IMG/VR virus record: IMGVR_UViG_3300038701_001312
Location: 1 to 23,087 of that record
Direction: 5' to 3' (one strand)
From: a virus
Length of the DNA: 23,087 bases
The position numbers were made by a program, and so were the translations under genes. The notes beneath the pieces are model-generated. The model was not told the origin of the DNA. It searched no databases and saw only the letters and a program-made list of their open reading frames with translations. This document shows, in pieces, positions 13,332 through 20,508 of the stretch. Within the stretch, counting starts at the first letter, position 1. Each line of letters opens with the position of its first letter.

Positions 13332-13607
13332 ATGTCAGACCACTGGATCGAGCGCGCGCAGTCAGCAGAGGCGAAGCTGGCGGCACTTAGTGGCAGCACG
13401 GACAAACTCAAGGAGAAGGTCCGCACCGTCACGGAAACCCTTGGCGCCCGGGAGCGTTCAAACGGATCATTTGAAATCGACTTCGAGAAGCTGGTAGCCA
13501 ATCTGGGGCCTGAAAACGCCCTCGAAGTCCGCCGCATCATCGACGAGCAATACGGCATTACCGGAGCGGCTGGCGTAAAGCCGAAGATGAAAGCCCGCGC
13601 CGCGTGA
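13332..13607 (+). CDS. Small coiled-coil hypothetical protein, 91 aa
   Basis: ATG 13332 is preceded by AGGAGAG at good spacing. MSDHWIERAQSAEAKLAALS and DKLKEKVRTVTETLGARE form a likely coiled coil in residues 5-45; FEIDFEKLVANLGPENALEV follows, and the C-terminus is Lys/Arg/Ala-rich. Proteins of this shape are commonly encoded between portal and scaffold genes in Bordetella phage BPP-1-like podoviruses (a Bbp20-like position), but I cannot assign a family. Its stop overlaps the GTG start of the Bbp19-like gene. Confidence 0.7.
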   Translation: MSDHWIERAQSAEAKLAALSGSTDKLKEKVRTVTETLGARERSNGSFEIDFEKLVANLGPENALEVRRIIDEQYGITGAAGVKPKMKARAA

Positions 13608-13948
13608 CCGAGGAAGACAGCGAAGACCTCGCGGCAGGGATTGATGATACCGGACGGTTTTTCGAGACCGTTAACGCACTCCCCTCCGGCGACACCTATA
13701 CGGAAATGGACAGGTACAGAGATTTCCGACGGGTATTTCTCGACACGGAGGAAGGCAGACGGGTGTTTAGAACACTCCTCCAGTGGGGGCATATGTTCCG
13801 GACATCGATGCCGCCGGGGCATGTTGCTGACCCGCTTAAACTGGCCTTTTCGGAGGGAGAGCGAAACCTCGCCCTGCGCATGGTCGACACCATCAACCGG
13901 GAACCGCGCTCCAGGCCGGTGACCGCTAACCGAAAGAAAGGTGATTGA
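13604..13948 (+). CDS. Bbp19-like conserved podovirus protein
   Basis: GTG start overlapping the preceding stop (GTGA); no separate ribosome site, so coupled translation is likely. The core DRYRDFRRVFLDTEEGRRVFR, LLQWGHMFRTSM and FSEGERNLALRMVDTINREP is the conserved block of the Bbp19 family (Bordetella phage BPP-1 gene between portal and scaffold). The role is unknown; its constant place in the head module suggests an assembly function. 114 residues, with a 25-residue acidic N-terminal extension and a basic end (RSRPVTANRKKGD). Confidence 0.85.
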   Translation: MTEEDSEDLAAGIDDTGRFFETVNALPSGDTYTEMDRYRDFRRVFLDTEEGRRVFRTLLQWGHMFRTSMPPGHVADPLKLAFSEGERNLALRMVDTINREPRSRPVTANRKKGD

Positions 13949-14913
13949 TGTTTATCGGAAAGAATTATCTCGAGCCGTTCGACTACGAGCGTAAATACGG
14001 ATTGTTTGCCGAAGGCGAAGAGGGTGACGCAGGCGCAGGCGGGGAAGTCGTCACTGACGCCCCTGCGGCCGATGCGGCTGCCGCAGTTGATGAGCCGGCA
14101 AGGGCAGGGGCTGACTGGCGCGACGCGATCAAGGATCCGGACGCCCGAAAGTTTGCCGAGGATTCCGCAGACCTCGATCATTTCGTCAAACGCGCTGTCG
14201 ATATGCGCAAGAAACTCTCCGGCGCCATCGTCAAGCCGGGCAAGGATGCTGGCGAGGCCGATATCGCGGCTTATCGCAAAGCGATGGGTATTCCCGAAGC
14301 GCCGGACGCCTATGAGTTTCCCGACCTCCCTGAAGGTGTCGAGATGTCAGACGACATCAAGGCATCTCGCGAAGCGTGGGCCGGTCGGTTCCACGAACTG
14401 GGGATTTCCAATGATCAGGCGAAAGCCCTCGCCCGGATGGTGAATGAAGACGAGCAGGCCATGAAGACCGCGATGGTTGAGGCCGACAAGAGATATGCCG
14501 AAGAGCAGGAAGCTGAACTCAGGAAGGACTGGCAGGGCGCGGAATTCGACAAGAATAAAACCTACGCAAATCGCGCCATCGCCGATCTGGCCGAGCGCGC
14601 CGGTGTTGAGTTTGACGGACTGCGGCAGATTGAGACGAAAGACGGTCGGTTCCTGATGGACAACGCCGACATGCTTCGAATGTTCGCAGCCCTTGGTCGC
14701 GAAATGGGAGAGTCCCGCCTTGGGGTGGTGCTTTCCGACAACGACAAGGCTGCGGCAGAAACCCGGATCGAGGAGGTCCGCAAAGGCATTTCCGAGGCGC
14801 AGTCTCGTGGCGACAGCAAAAAAGCCAACGAACTGTATCAGGAAGAACAGAAACTGATTTCGAGCCTCAAAGGCAACCAGACGGTTGTCGGCTCGCAGGG
14901 CAGGGCCGCTTAA
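13948..14913 (+). CDS. Scaffolding protein
   Basis: ATG 13948 with GAAAGGTG 5 bases upstream; it shares one base with the previous stop (TGATG). A 321-residue, acidic, mostly helical protein: an Ala/Asp/Gly-rich low-complexity N-terminal region (about residues 20-55), then MGIPEAPDAYEFPDLPEG, a motif typical of podovirus capsid assembly scaffolds, then long charged helices (RFHELGISNDQAKALARMVN, AEEQEAELRKDW) and a C-terminal helix with basic residues (EEVRKGISEAQSRGDSKKAN) likely to contact the capsid protein. It lies directly upstream of the capsid gene. It would guide procapsid assembly and then be lost or degraded. Confidence 0.85.
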   Translation: MFIGKNYLEPFDYERKYGLFAEGEEGDAGAGGEVVTDAPAADAAAAVDEPARAGADWRDAIKDPDARKFAEDSADLDHFVKRAVDMRKKLSGAIVKPGKDAGEADIAAYRKAMGIPEAPDAYEFPDLPEGVEMSDDIKASREAWAGRFHELGISNDQAKALARMVNEDEQAMKTAMVEADKRYAEEQEAELRKDWQGAEFDKNKTYANRAIADLAERAGVEFDGLRQIETKDGRFLMDNADMLRMFAALGREMGESRLGVVLSDNDKAAAETRIEEVRKGISEAQSRGDSKKANELYQEEQKLISSLKGNQTVVGSQGRAA

Positions 14914-15083
14914 AGGCTCTCCCGCCCCGGCGGCTCGCCTCACGGTCCCGCCACACCCCAGACTAACAAGCACGTCCCGAAGTCCCGAGTGAGTGACAAG
15001 CGGCCCCGCAAGGCTCGCCGCAACGCATGAACCCGGCTCGCAGAAGGCATGCCTGATCCTCAAAACATCTTTGGAGACAGGAT
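14914..15083 (+). other. Non-coding leader upstream of the capsid gene
   Basis: No supportable gene. The stretch is GC-rich, with ggctcgcc occurring twice and short self-complementary segments, and a perfect 10-base palindrome AGGCATGCCT at 15045-15054. The capsid ribosome site GGAG lies at 15073-15076. I could not find a convincing promoter. A long leader before the most highly expressed gene could stabilise or regulate its mRNA. Confidence 0.5.
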
Positions 15084-15977
15084 ATGTCCACATCTATCGA
15101 TACCGCCTTCATCACCTCTTACGAGGCGAAGGTTCACGAGGTCTTCCAGCGGAAGGGTTCGTACCTCAAAGAAGCCGTTCGCATGAAAACCGACGTTGTC
15201 GGTTCGACTACGGTATTTCAGAAGATCGGCACCGGCACTGCGACGACGAAAGCGCGTCACGGCACCATCACGCCGATGAACCAGACCCACACCGCGCCGT
15301 CCTGCACGCTCGCAGACTTCTATGCCGGTGACTGGGTCGACAAACTCGATGAATCGAAAACCAACATCAACGAACGCGATGCTCTCGCGTCCGGCGGTGC
15401 GATGGCGCTTGGCCGCAAGGTCGACGACCAGATCGCCACGGTTCTCGATACCACCACGCAGGGCACGGTCACGCTCACGGTTACGTCAAAGGCTGCGATT
15501 CTTGCAACGGCGATTGGCTTCACCGAAGCGATCTGGGCCAACGACGTGCCGAACGATGGTGAGGTCTTCGCGGCGGTAACGCCCCGCTACTGGTCGCAGT
15601 TGATGACTGTCGATCAGTTCCAGCGTGCCGAATATGTCGGCGCGGATGGCCAGGCTTTCAAAACCGGCCCGTCAATCGGCCCCAGTAAATGGAAGGACTG
15701 GATGGGCGTCAAATGGAAGATGCAGACAGGTCTTCCGGGCGCCGGCACAGCGACTGCGAAGTGCTTTGCGTGGCACAAGCAGGCCGTCGGTTATGCCTCT
15801 GCGGCATGCGCCGGAAACGTCGCCGGTAACGAAGCCGTTGCCGCCGATATTACGTGGCACGGTGATCGCGCCGCGCATTTCGTCAACCACATGATGAGCG
15901 GTCAGGCCGTCCTCATCGATGACACGGGCGTCATCGAGGGCAACCTGAATGACACCACCGCCATCGCAACATCGTAA
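15084..15977 (+). CDS. Major capsid protein (Bbp17-like, podovirus type)
   Basis: A 297-residue protein. SIDTAFITSYEAKVHEVFQR, SYLKEAVRMKTDVVGSTTVF, ARHGTITPMNQTHTAPSC, DWVDKLDESKTNINERDALA, AVTPRYWSQLMTVDQFQRAE and the end HFVNHMMSGQAVLIDDTGVI are the hallmarks of HK97-fold capsid proteins of the PF19821 type from BPP-1-like podoviruses. It follows scaffold directly, and the ribosome site is GGAG, 7 bases from the ATG. The length is normal, with no internal break. It forms the icosahedral shell. Confidence 0.93.
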   Translation: MSTSIDTAFITSYEAKVHEVFQRKGSYLKEAVRMKTDVVGSTTVFQKIGTGTATTKARHGTITPMNQTHTAPSCTLADFYAGDWVDKLDESKTNINERDALASGGAMALGRKVDDQIATVLDTTTQGTVTLTVTSKAAILATAIGFTEAIWANDVPNDGEVFAAVTPRYWSQLMTVDQFQRAEYVGADGQAFKTGPSIGPSKWKDWMGVKWKMQTGLPGAGTATAKCFAWHKQAVGYASAACAGNVAGNEAVAADITWHGDRAAHFVNHMMSGQAVLIDDTGVIEGNLNDTTAIATS

Positions 15978-15990
15978 GGAGGGCTGAACA

Positions 15991-16359
15991 ATGGCTTTCA
16001 AGCTCAACGGTACCGGCGCAAACGGCACCAAGTTCTATCTCTGGCAGACCGCAGACATGGGGAACGGCATGAAGGAATGGTGCTATGTCACCGCCGACAC
16101 GCCCGCCGCCGTGGCTGTCTCTGGCTACCTCGATGGCGATGATGGTGACGAAGATCAGGACATGGCCATTTCCATGCTGTCGGTCGGTGACCGCATCTGG
16201 GTCTACCAGGTCGCGGCGATCGACGATACGCAGACCGTTCAGGCGGATATGGCAGGGGGTATCACCGATATCTCCCTGCACGCTGTTCTGATCAACAACG
16301 GCTCTTACGTGGACCTCTCCGAGGATCTGCTGGGGGCCACGGTGACCTACACCGCTTAA
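15991..16359 (+). CDS. Hypothetical protein after capsid, possible decoration protein
   Basis: A very strong ribosome site (AAGGAGGG, 7 bases before the ATG) suggests high expression. The 122-residue product is acidic and predicted to be beta-rich: MAFKLNGTGANGTKFYLWQT, WCYVTADTPAAVAVSGYLDG, DRIWVYQVAAIDDTQTVQAD, ending ATVTYTA. No family is certain; small beta proteins directly downstream of the capsid gene in podoviruses are often head decoration proteins, but that is a guess from position. A strong terminator follows 6 bases after the stop. Confidence 0.7.
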   Translation: MAFKLNGTGANGTKFYLWQTADMGNGMKEWCYVTADTPAAVAVSGYLDGDDGDEDQDMAISMLSVGDRIWVYQVAAIDDTQTVQADMAGGITDISLHAVLINNGSYVDLSEDLLGATVTYTA

Positions 16360-16365
16360 CAGACT

Positions 16366-16391
16366 GGCGGGGGCTTCGGCTCCCGCCTTTT
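16366..16391 (+). terminator. Rho-independent terminator with UUCG loop after capsid genes
   Basis: GGCGGGGGC (16366-16374), loop TTCG, GCTCCCGCC (16379-16387): nine pairs with one G-T wobble, then TTTT. The flanking CAGAC (16360-16364) and GTCTG (16394-16398) extend the symmetry. The position, between capsid and tail genes, is the same as Tphi behind gene 10 in T7, where a leaky terminator sets capsid excess. Confidence 0.85.
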
Positions 16392-16410
16392 CTGTCTGAA
16401 AGGAGACATA

Positions 16411-16608
16411 ATGCAGACCGGAAAAATGAAACGCATGGCGCTTTCCCGGGAGCCGCAGGTCGTCCGCGCCGTTATCGAGACGGAAGGCGAGGCTGAGGTT
16501 GTTATCGGAAAGACCATCAAGCATGTCGGCGGGGGCTTTTACGAACTCCCTGACGGCACGAAAATCAAGGGCAAGGCAAAGGCCGAGGCCGCTCTTGCCG
16601 ACCTCTGA
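16411..16608 (+). CDS. Small hypothetical protein, 65 aa
   Basis: ATG 16411 with AAAGGAG 5 bases upstream, the first gene after the terminator. The product is small and basic: MQTGKMKRMALSREPQVVRA, then EAEVVIGKTIKHVGGGFYEL, PDGTKIKGKAKAEAALADL. The pattern of a beta-hairpin (GGGFYELPDGTKIKGK) with a C-terminal helix is seen in small podovirus proteins next to the capsid genes; no function is known to me. Its last 14 bases overlap the TTG start of the next gene. Confidence 0.7.
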   Translation: MQTGKMKRMALSREPQVVRAVIETEGEAEVVIGKTIKHVGGGFYELPDGTKIKGKAKAEAALADL

Positions 16609-17155
16609 GCCCGCCTATCCTCACAGTCACTCTGGCACGGCTCTCGTCTGCGGCAACGCATTCTGCCTGATGGATGACGTGAGAAAAGCCAGAGAATTGT
16701 TCCCCGACGCTCCGGCGATTGTCGTCAATGGGGCCTCGGGGAACCTCAAGGCTATAGCACTATTTTCCATGCATCCCCAGAAACTGCCGGTCTGGGCTGA
16801 TCTGCAGCGCAGGAAATTCGGCGAGGGATTCAATCTGCACGGCAGAGCCAAGGCAAACTACTTCGAGCGCGCCCGCAAGAGTATGCCATGGGTTGATTAC
16901 TGGTGGCAGGACTGCTCCGGCGCGACCTCGACATGGGCGGCCCGCAAGGTCGCTGCGGGCATGGGTTTCGATCAGGTCATTCTCTGCGGCATGCCGCTGG
17001 AGAAAGGCACCTATCAGGGTGGGAAGATCGCCAAGGATTTCATGCGAGACGACGTTCTCGCGCATTACCGCCGGCTGCTCGAAAGAGACACCGGCTGGCA
17101 TGAGGGAGTCAAGTCAATGAGCGGCTGGACAGCAGAATTACTGGGGTCTCCCTGA
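16595..17155 (+). CDS. DUF115/MptE-like Rossmann protein, possible sugar-transfer enzyme
   Basis: The frame is open further upstream but the best start is TTG 16595, with GAGG 6 bases before it; an ATG at 16670 would cut off the first strand. 186 residues: GTALVCGNAFCLMDDVRKAR (15-34) opens a Rossmann-like fold, FPDAPAIVVNG follows, and DCSGATSTWAARKVAAGMGF then DQVILCGMPLEKGTY (107-140) match the S-G-x-x-A-x-x-A-x-x-LGF-x-x-I-x-L-x-G-M pattern of the DUF115/MptE-like family, which includes flagellin-glycosylation MAF-type proteins. It heads a four-gene cassette with a methyltransferase and two glycosyltransferases. Exact activity is unknown. Confidence 0.6.
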   Translation: MPTSEPAYPHSHSGTALVCGNAFCLMDDVRKARELFPDAPAIVVNGASGNLKAIALFSMHPQKLPVWADLQRRKFGEGFNLHGRAKANYFERARKSMPWVDYWWQDCSGATSTWAARKVAAGMGFDQVILCGMPLEKGTYQGGKIAKDFMRDDVLAHYRRLLERDTGWHEGVKSMSGWTAELLGSP

Positions 17156-17709
17156 TGGTGGCCGTCAGACGAAAAGACCGGTCGAGGGTGATCTATGAAC
17201 TTGTGAGAAAACACGGCTGGAAGACTGGCGCTGAACTCGGTGTGTTTTCCGGAAAGACCTTTCTCTATCTGTTGGAGACCTGCCCGGACCTGAACATGGT
17301 CGGAGTGGACACATGGGAACCGGCGCCGGAGACCGTGGAGAAGGCCCCCGGCGGTCGCAGTTATGCCTCTCACAACCTCAACGGATACTATGAGGCCCTT
17401 AAGCGCGACATCGGGCCTTATTCCGAACGGGCCGCCCTGTTGAGAATGCCGACGGTCGAGGCTGCGTCGAAGTTTCCGGACGGGCATTTTGATTTCGTCT
17501 TCATCGACGCCGATCACCGGGTCGAAGGGGTCTCCGCCGACATTCTCGCATGGGGTCCGAAAGTCTCGGACAGAGGCTGGCTCATGGGGCATGATTTTCA
17601 GCGGAAGTTTCCCGGCGTGATTCAGTCCGTCAGAGAAATGCTGCCTCGCTACAGGCTCTATTCCGACAGCGTCTGGGCGGTGTCAAAAGCCGACACGGTG
17701 TTCGCATGA
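17155..17709 (+). CDS. Class I SAM-dependent methyltransferase (Methyltransf_24-like)
   Basis: 184 residues. Motif I AELGVFSGKTFLYLL at 26-40, acidic end of strand two VGVDTW at 49-54 (Asp 52), and FDFVFIDADHRVEGVSADIL, the motif IV/V region in which the D-A-D-H is typical of Methyltransf_24 small-molecule and sugar methylases; later LMGHDFQRKFPGV. It lacks the NPPY or PC motifs of DNA methylases, so a sugar or polypeptide target is more likely. ATG shares a base with the preceding stop (TGATG), and its stop overlaps the first glycosyltransferase gene. It probably methylates a sugar in the same pathway (inference). Confidence 0.85.
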   Translation: MVAVRRKDRSRVIYELVRKHGWKTGAELGVFSGKTFLYLLETCPDLNMVGVDTWEPAPETVEKAPGGRSYASHNLNGYYEALKRDIGPYSERAALLRMPTVEAASKFPDGHFDFVFIDADHRVEGVSADILAWGPKVSDRGWLMGHDFQRKFPGVIQSVREMLPRYRLYSDSVWAVSKADTVFA

Positions 17710-18383
17710 TTGTCGTCTGCTTTCTCTGGTCTGACCCTAAATACCGGTTCGGACTCCGATACACAGCGGACCATGTGAACCGGTTGAACAGGATGCTCGG
17801 ACGGCATCTGAAATCACATGAACTGGTTTGCGTCACGGATACGCAGGAGGGCATCGACAGTGATGTGAGAATCGTTCCGCTCTGGGATGACCACAGGAAT
17901 ATCGGCGGCACCTATGTCCGGATGAAACTGTTTTCCCCGGAGATGAAAGACCTGATCGGCGAGCGGTTTGCGCTGATGGATCTGGACTGCGTGATCACCG
18001 GGCCGCTCGATCCATTGTTCGAGACGGATGCGGACTTTGTAACGACCCGAAGCTCTCACCATGCGACGCATTACAATACAGGGTTCTTTCTGCTCAGGGC
18101 GGGGGCGAGAAAGGAAGTCTGGGAACGGTTCAGCCCCCCTGGCTCGCTCCGGGATATAGCACTTTCAGGGGCCATCGGATGGGAACAGGCATGGGTTTCG
18201 CTGGTTCTCGGGCCGAACGAAAAGACATGGGGCGAAGGCGAGGGCATTTTGAACTTCCGCCGCGACGTTGAGGGTCGCAATCTCCCAGATGGGGCGAGGG
18301 CTGTGTTCTTCCCCGGCGATTACGACCCGTCTGACGAAAAACTCCGGGCCACAAACCCATGGATTGAGACGCACTGGTGCTGA
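17706..18383 (+). CDS. GT8-like glycosyltransferase, first of a tandem pair
   Basis: A 225-residue protein, MIVVCFLWSDPKYRFGLRYT start, VCVTDTQEGIDSDVRIVPLW, then ALMDLDCVITGPLDPLF with the DxD metal/nucleotide-sugar motif at 92-94, then FFLLRAGARKEVWE and the end VFFPGDYDPSDEKL. The architecture is a compact GT-A fold as in LgtC-like GT8 enzymes. It is clearly paralogous to the next gene over its entire length. In the final motif the paralog has HG where this copy has PG (Pro 203), the position that in GT8 enzymes is a metal-binding His; so metal use or activity may differ. ATG overlaps the methyltransferase stop by four bases. Confidence 0.8.
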   Translation: MIVVCFLWSDPKYRFGLRYTADHVNRLNRMLGRHLKSHELVCVTDTQEGIDSDVRIVPLWDDHRNIGGTYVRMKLFSPEMKDLIGERFALMDLDCVITGPLDPLFETDADFVTTRSSHHATHYNTGFFLLRAGARKEVWERFSPPGSLRDIALSGAIGWEQAWVSLVLGPNEKTWGEGEGILNFRRDVEGRNLPDGARAVFFPGDYDPSDEKLRATNPWIETHWC

Positions 18384-19111
18384 CGGTCGTCTGCTGGCTC
18401 TGGAGAGACGAAAACTACCGGTTCAACAGCCTGTTCAGATATGGGCCTGAGCATGTCAACACGCTGCGGGCAATGGTTCGCCGTAATCTGTCAATTGACC
18501 ATGAATTCGCCTGCATTACCGATGATCCGCAGGGGATCGATGAGGATATCCGCATTATTCCGCTCTGGGATGACCTGAAGGAACTCGGGGGCTGTTACCG
18601 GCGGCTGAAGGCCTTCGCTCCGGAGATGAAGGAGATTATCGGCAAGCGTTTCGTCTGGATCGACGTTGACTGCGTGGTCACCGGTGATTTGACGCCTTTG
18701 TTCACTCGCACGGAACCCCTCGTGATCTGGTCGAACGGCTACGGCGCAAACCCTTACTGCGGCTCTATGGTGATGATGGACGCCGGCGCTCACGAAGAGG
18801 TCTGGTCCGGGTTTGACCCGACGGACTCCATACGGGCGGCGTGCGCCAAAGGGTATGTTGGGACCGATCAGGCGTGGATTGCCACGAAGGTTCCCGACGC
18901 AGCGACATGGACCCGTAAAGACGGGGTTCTGAGCCGCTACGACGTTGGAGTTGTTAACTCGAAACTTGCCGGACGCGCCCGGCGGCTCGGGGGGACGCAA
19001 AGCCCCCCGGAGGATGCGCGGATTGTATTTTTTCACGGACCTTTCGACCCGTCGCACGCCGCGACGCGCGACCGCTGTCCATGGCTCACCGACCATTACA
19101 GGAAAGACTGA
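18377..19111 (+). CDS. GT8-like glycosyltransferase, second of a tandem pair
   Basis: A 244-residue protein with GTG start overlapping the stop of its paralog by 7 bases. TVVCWLWRDENYRF, FACITDDPQGIDEDIRIIPL, FVWIDVDCVVTGDLTPLF (DVD at 96-98), MVMMDAGAHEEVW, GTDQAWIA and the end VFFHGPFDPSHAAT. DxD plus the late HG-x-x-x-P (His 220) match the Mn-binding and sugar-nucleotide residues of GT8-type GT-A enzymes, so this copy looks catalytically complete. Blocks shared with the previous gene (YRF, HVN-x-L, TD-x-x-x-GID, PLWDD, PEMK, DCV-x-TG) show an ancestral duplication. The donor and acceptor are unknown. Confidence 0.83.
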   Translation: MLTVVCWLWRDENYRFNSLFRYGPEHVNTLRAMVRRNLSIDHEFACITDDPQGIDEDIRIIPLWDDLKELGGCYRRLKAFAPEMKEIIGKRFVWIDVDCVVTGDLTPLFTRTEPLVIWSNGYGANPYCGSMVMMDAGAHEEVWSGFDPTDSIRAACAKGYVGTDQAWIATKVPDAATWTRKDGVLSRYDVGVVNSKLAGRARRLGGTQSPPEDARIVFFHGPFDPSHAATRDRCPWLTDHYRKD

Positions 19112-19597
19112 ATGATGCTGAAGATTGCCCCGCAGGAATTCCACGTTCTCAACGACCGCTTTGTGATCAAGACCCGCGTACCGGTGGAAAGCATTGCCGA
19201 CGCTGACCTGATGCTGCGTATCCGCGCCGCCAATCTCGCGCCGGGCGATCAGGTGACGGTTCAGAGTTTCGACCACGGCTACGACAACCTGCTTGCCGAA
19301 GCGGAATACCGGGTCACAGGCAGGCGCGACGACCTGAAACTGATCGATGATGTGCGCGGCCCCCGGCAGGTCACCGAGACGGCGTTTCTGATTGCCCGCA
19401 AGGGTGAATGGTGGATCGCCCCGAGTGCAGATGCGAAGGGCGCAGAGGCGGCAGGACTGTCGCTGTCTCACAAAGGGGGCGGCACCTTCGTTGTCCTTGA
19501 TGGAGAGGGCGGGGAACAGGCCGTCTTCACCAAAGAGGACGGCGGCAAGTCCGCAGCAGAAGCCTTCCTCGCCGAAGCGCAGAAGGTGGCGGCGTGA
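19112..19597 (+). CDS. Conserved phage protein, 161 aa, function unknown
   Basis: ATG 19112 immediately follows the preceding stop; GGAAAG lies 5 bases upstream. It begins MMLKIAPQEFHVLNDRFVIK, a start I associate with small conserved proteins in podovirus tail regions, then LAPGDQVTVQSFDHGYDNLL and AEYRVTGRRDD, AFLIARKGEWWIAP; the final third is Gly/Ala-rich with GGGTFVVLDGEGGEQAVFTK. Probably beta-rich. Its position after the glycosyltransferases, rejoining the tail genes, suggests it belongs to the virion module rather than the cassette. No firm family. Confidence 0.65.
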   Translation: MMLKIAPQEFHVLNDRFVIKTRVPVESIADADLMLRIRAANLAPGDQVTVQSFDHGYDNLLAEAEYRVTGRRDDLKLIDDVRGPRQVTETAFLIARKGEWWIAPSADAKGAEAAGLSLSHKGGGTFVVLDGEGGEQAVFTKEDGGKSAAEAFLAEAQKVAA

Positions 19598-19887
19598 TGC
19601 CCTGGTTCATAGCAGTCTCCGCCATCTTAGCGACGGTGGTACTCTGCGTTCTCTCGTATCGCTCAGAAAGGCGGGCGATCACGCTGCGGGCGGATTTTCT
19701 CCGGCGCGTGATGTATTGCCGGGCGCTGCGTCGAGACAGCAGGAGCAAGGCCCATCCGAAACCCGACCCGTTTCGCGCGTATGCGGACAGCATCATAGAC
19801 CACCCGGCATGGCTGTTTAAGCGGACGATATCGCTCGAAACACCCGCACCCCTCGATGAAAACGCCGGAATTCCAACGGGAACCTGA
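19597..19887 (+). CDS. Single-membrane-span hypothetical protein, 96 aa
   Basis: ATG 19597 shares a base with the preceding stop (TGATG); a GTG three bases earlier is an alternative. Residues 3-21 (WFIAVSAILATVVLCVLSY) form one membrane span, followed at once by basic RSERRAITLRADFLRRV, so the positive-inside rule predicts N-outside, C-inside topology. The rest is hydrophilic. Lysis proteins with one span exist, but i-spanins have the opposite orientation and pinholins are shorter, so I make no lysis claim. It lies between a conserved small gene and tail tubular protein A. Confidence 0.6.
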   Translation: MPWFIAVSAILATVVLCVLSYRSERRAITLRADFLRRVMYCRALRRDSRSKAHPKPDPFRAYADSIIDHPAWLFKRTISLETPAPLDENAGIPTGT

Positions 19888-19890
19888 TCC

Positions 19891-20505
19891 ATGACCGCAG
19901 AAACGGACATCGTCAACGTCGCCCTTCGACTGATCGGTGCGCAGCCTATCACGTCATTAAGCGACGGGACAAAAAGCGCCAACGCAGCCGACGACATTTA
20001 TACCGAACTGCTCGACGATGTTCTGCGCACGCATAACTGGAACTTTGCAACAAAGCGCCAGAAGCTCGCCAGATCATCGACAGCCCCTGCGTTTGAATTC
20101 GACTATGCCTATGCCGTACCGAGCGACTGGTTGAAGACAGTTTCCGTCCATGACAACGACGCCGGAACAGGAACGCTTTTCTACCGGGAGGAACTGGTCG
20201 CAGATCAGAGGGTGATTTGCACCAGCGCCAGCGAAGTATACCTCCGGTATATCGGCAGGGTTACTGACCCGAACTTAATGCCGGCCGATTTCCGCAGGGT
20301 GTTTCAAACTGCCCTTGCGCGCGATCTGGCCGTCCCGGTTGCATCATCAAACACACTCGCCGACCTGATGGCGCGCGATCATCGCCGGGCGCTGGCAAGG
20401 GCGCGATCTGGTGACGCCATGGGATCCTTTCCCGAACAGCGCCCGCGAGGGTCCTGGGCTTCTTCTCGCGGCGGCAGATGGCCTCGCGGCTCGGCCGGGG
20501 GTTAA
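19891..20505 (+). CDS. Tail tubular protein A (T7 gp11-like)
   Basis: A 204-residue head-completion/tail protein. TAETDIVNVALRLIGAQPIT, SLSDGTKSANAADDIYTELL, DVLRTHNWNFATKRQKLA, YAVPSDWLKTV, LRYIGRVTDPNLMPADFRRV, FQTALARDLAVPV are the conserved blocks of the gp11/tail tubular A family, which forms the dodecameric ring joining portal to nozzle. The last 25 residues are a Gly/Arg/Ser-rich tail (RPRGSWASSRGGRW), longer and more basic than I expect for the family. It begins three bases after the preceding stop and lies just before tail tubular protein B. Confidence 0.93.
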   Translation: MTAETDIVNVALRLIGAQPITSLSDGTKSANAADDIYTELLDDVLRTHNWNFATKRQKLARSSTAPAFEFDYAYAVPSDWLKTVSVHDNDAGTGTLFYREELVADQRVICTSASEVYLRYIGRVTDPNLMPADFRRVFQTALARDLAVPVASSNTLADLMARDHRRALARARSGDAMGSFPEQRPRGSWASSRGGRWPRGSAGG

Positions 20506-20508
20506 GAT

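Noticed and set aside
14347-15093. Minus-strand frame of 248 codons over scaffold and capsid leader
   Set aside because: Shadow of the scaffold gene; composition and lack of ribosome site give no support.
18491-19471. Long minus-strand frame of 326 codons
   Set aside because: It lies opposite the glycosyltransferase and a conserved late gene, has no recognisable domain, and is the usual shadow in GC-rich DNA.
19597-19887. Lysis (holin or spanin) gene
   Set aside because: One membrane span only, with predicted N-outside topology and no endolysin gene beside it; not enough to call lysis.
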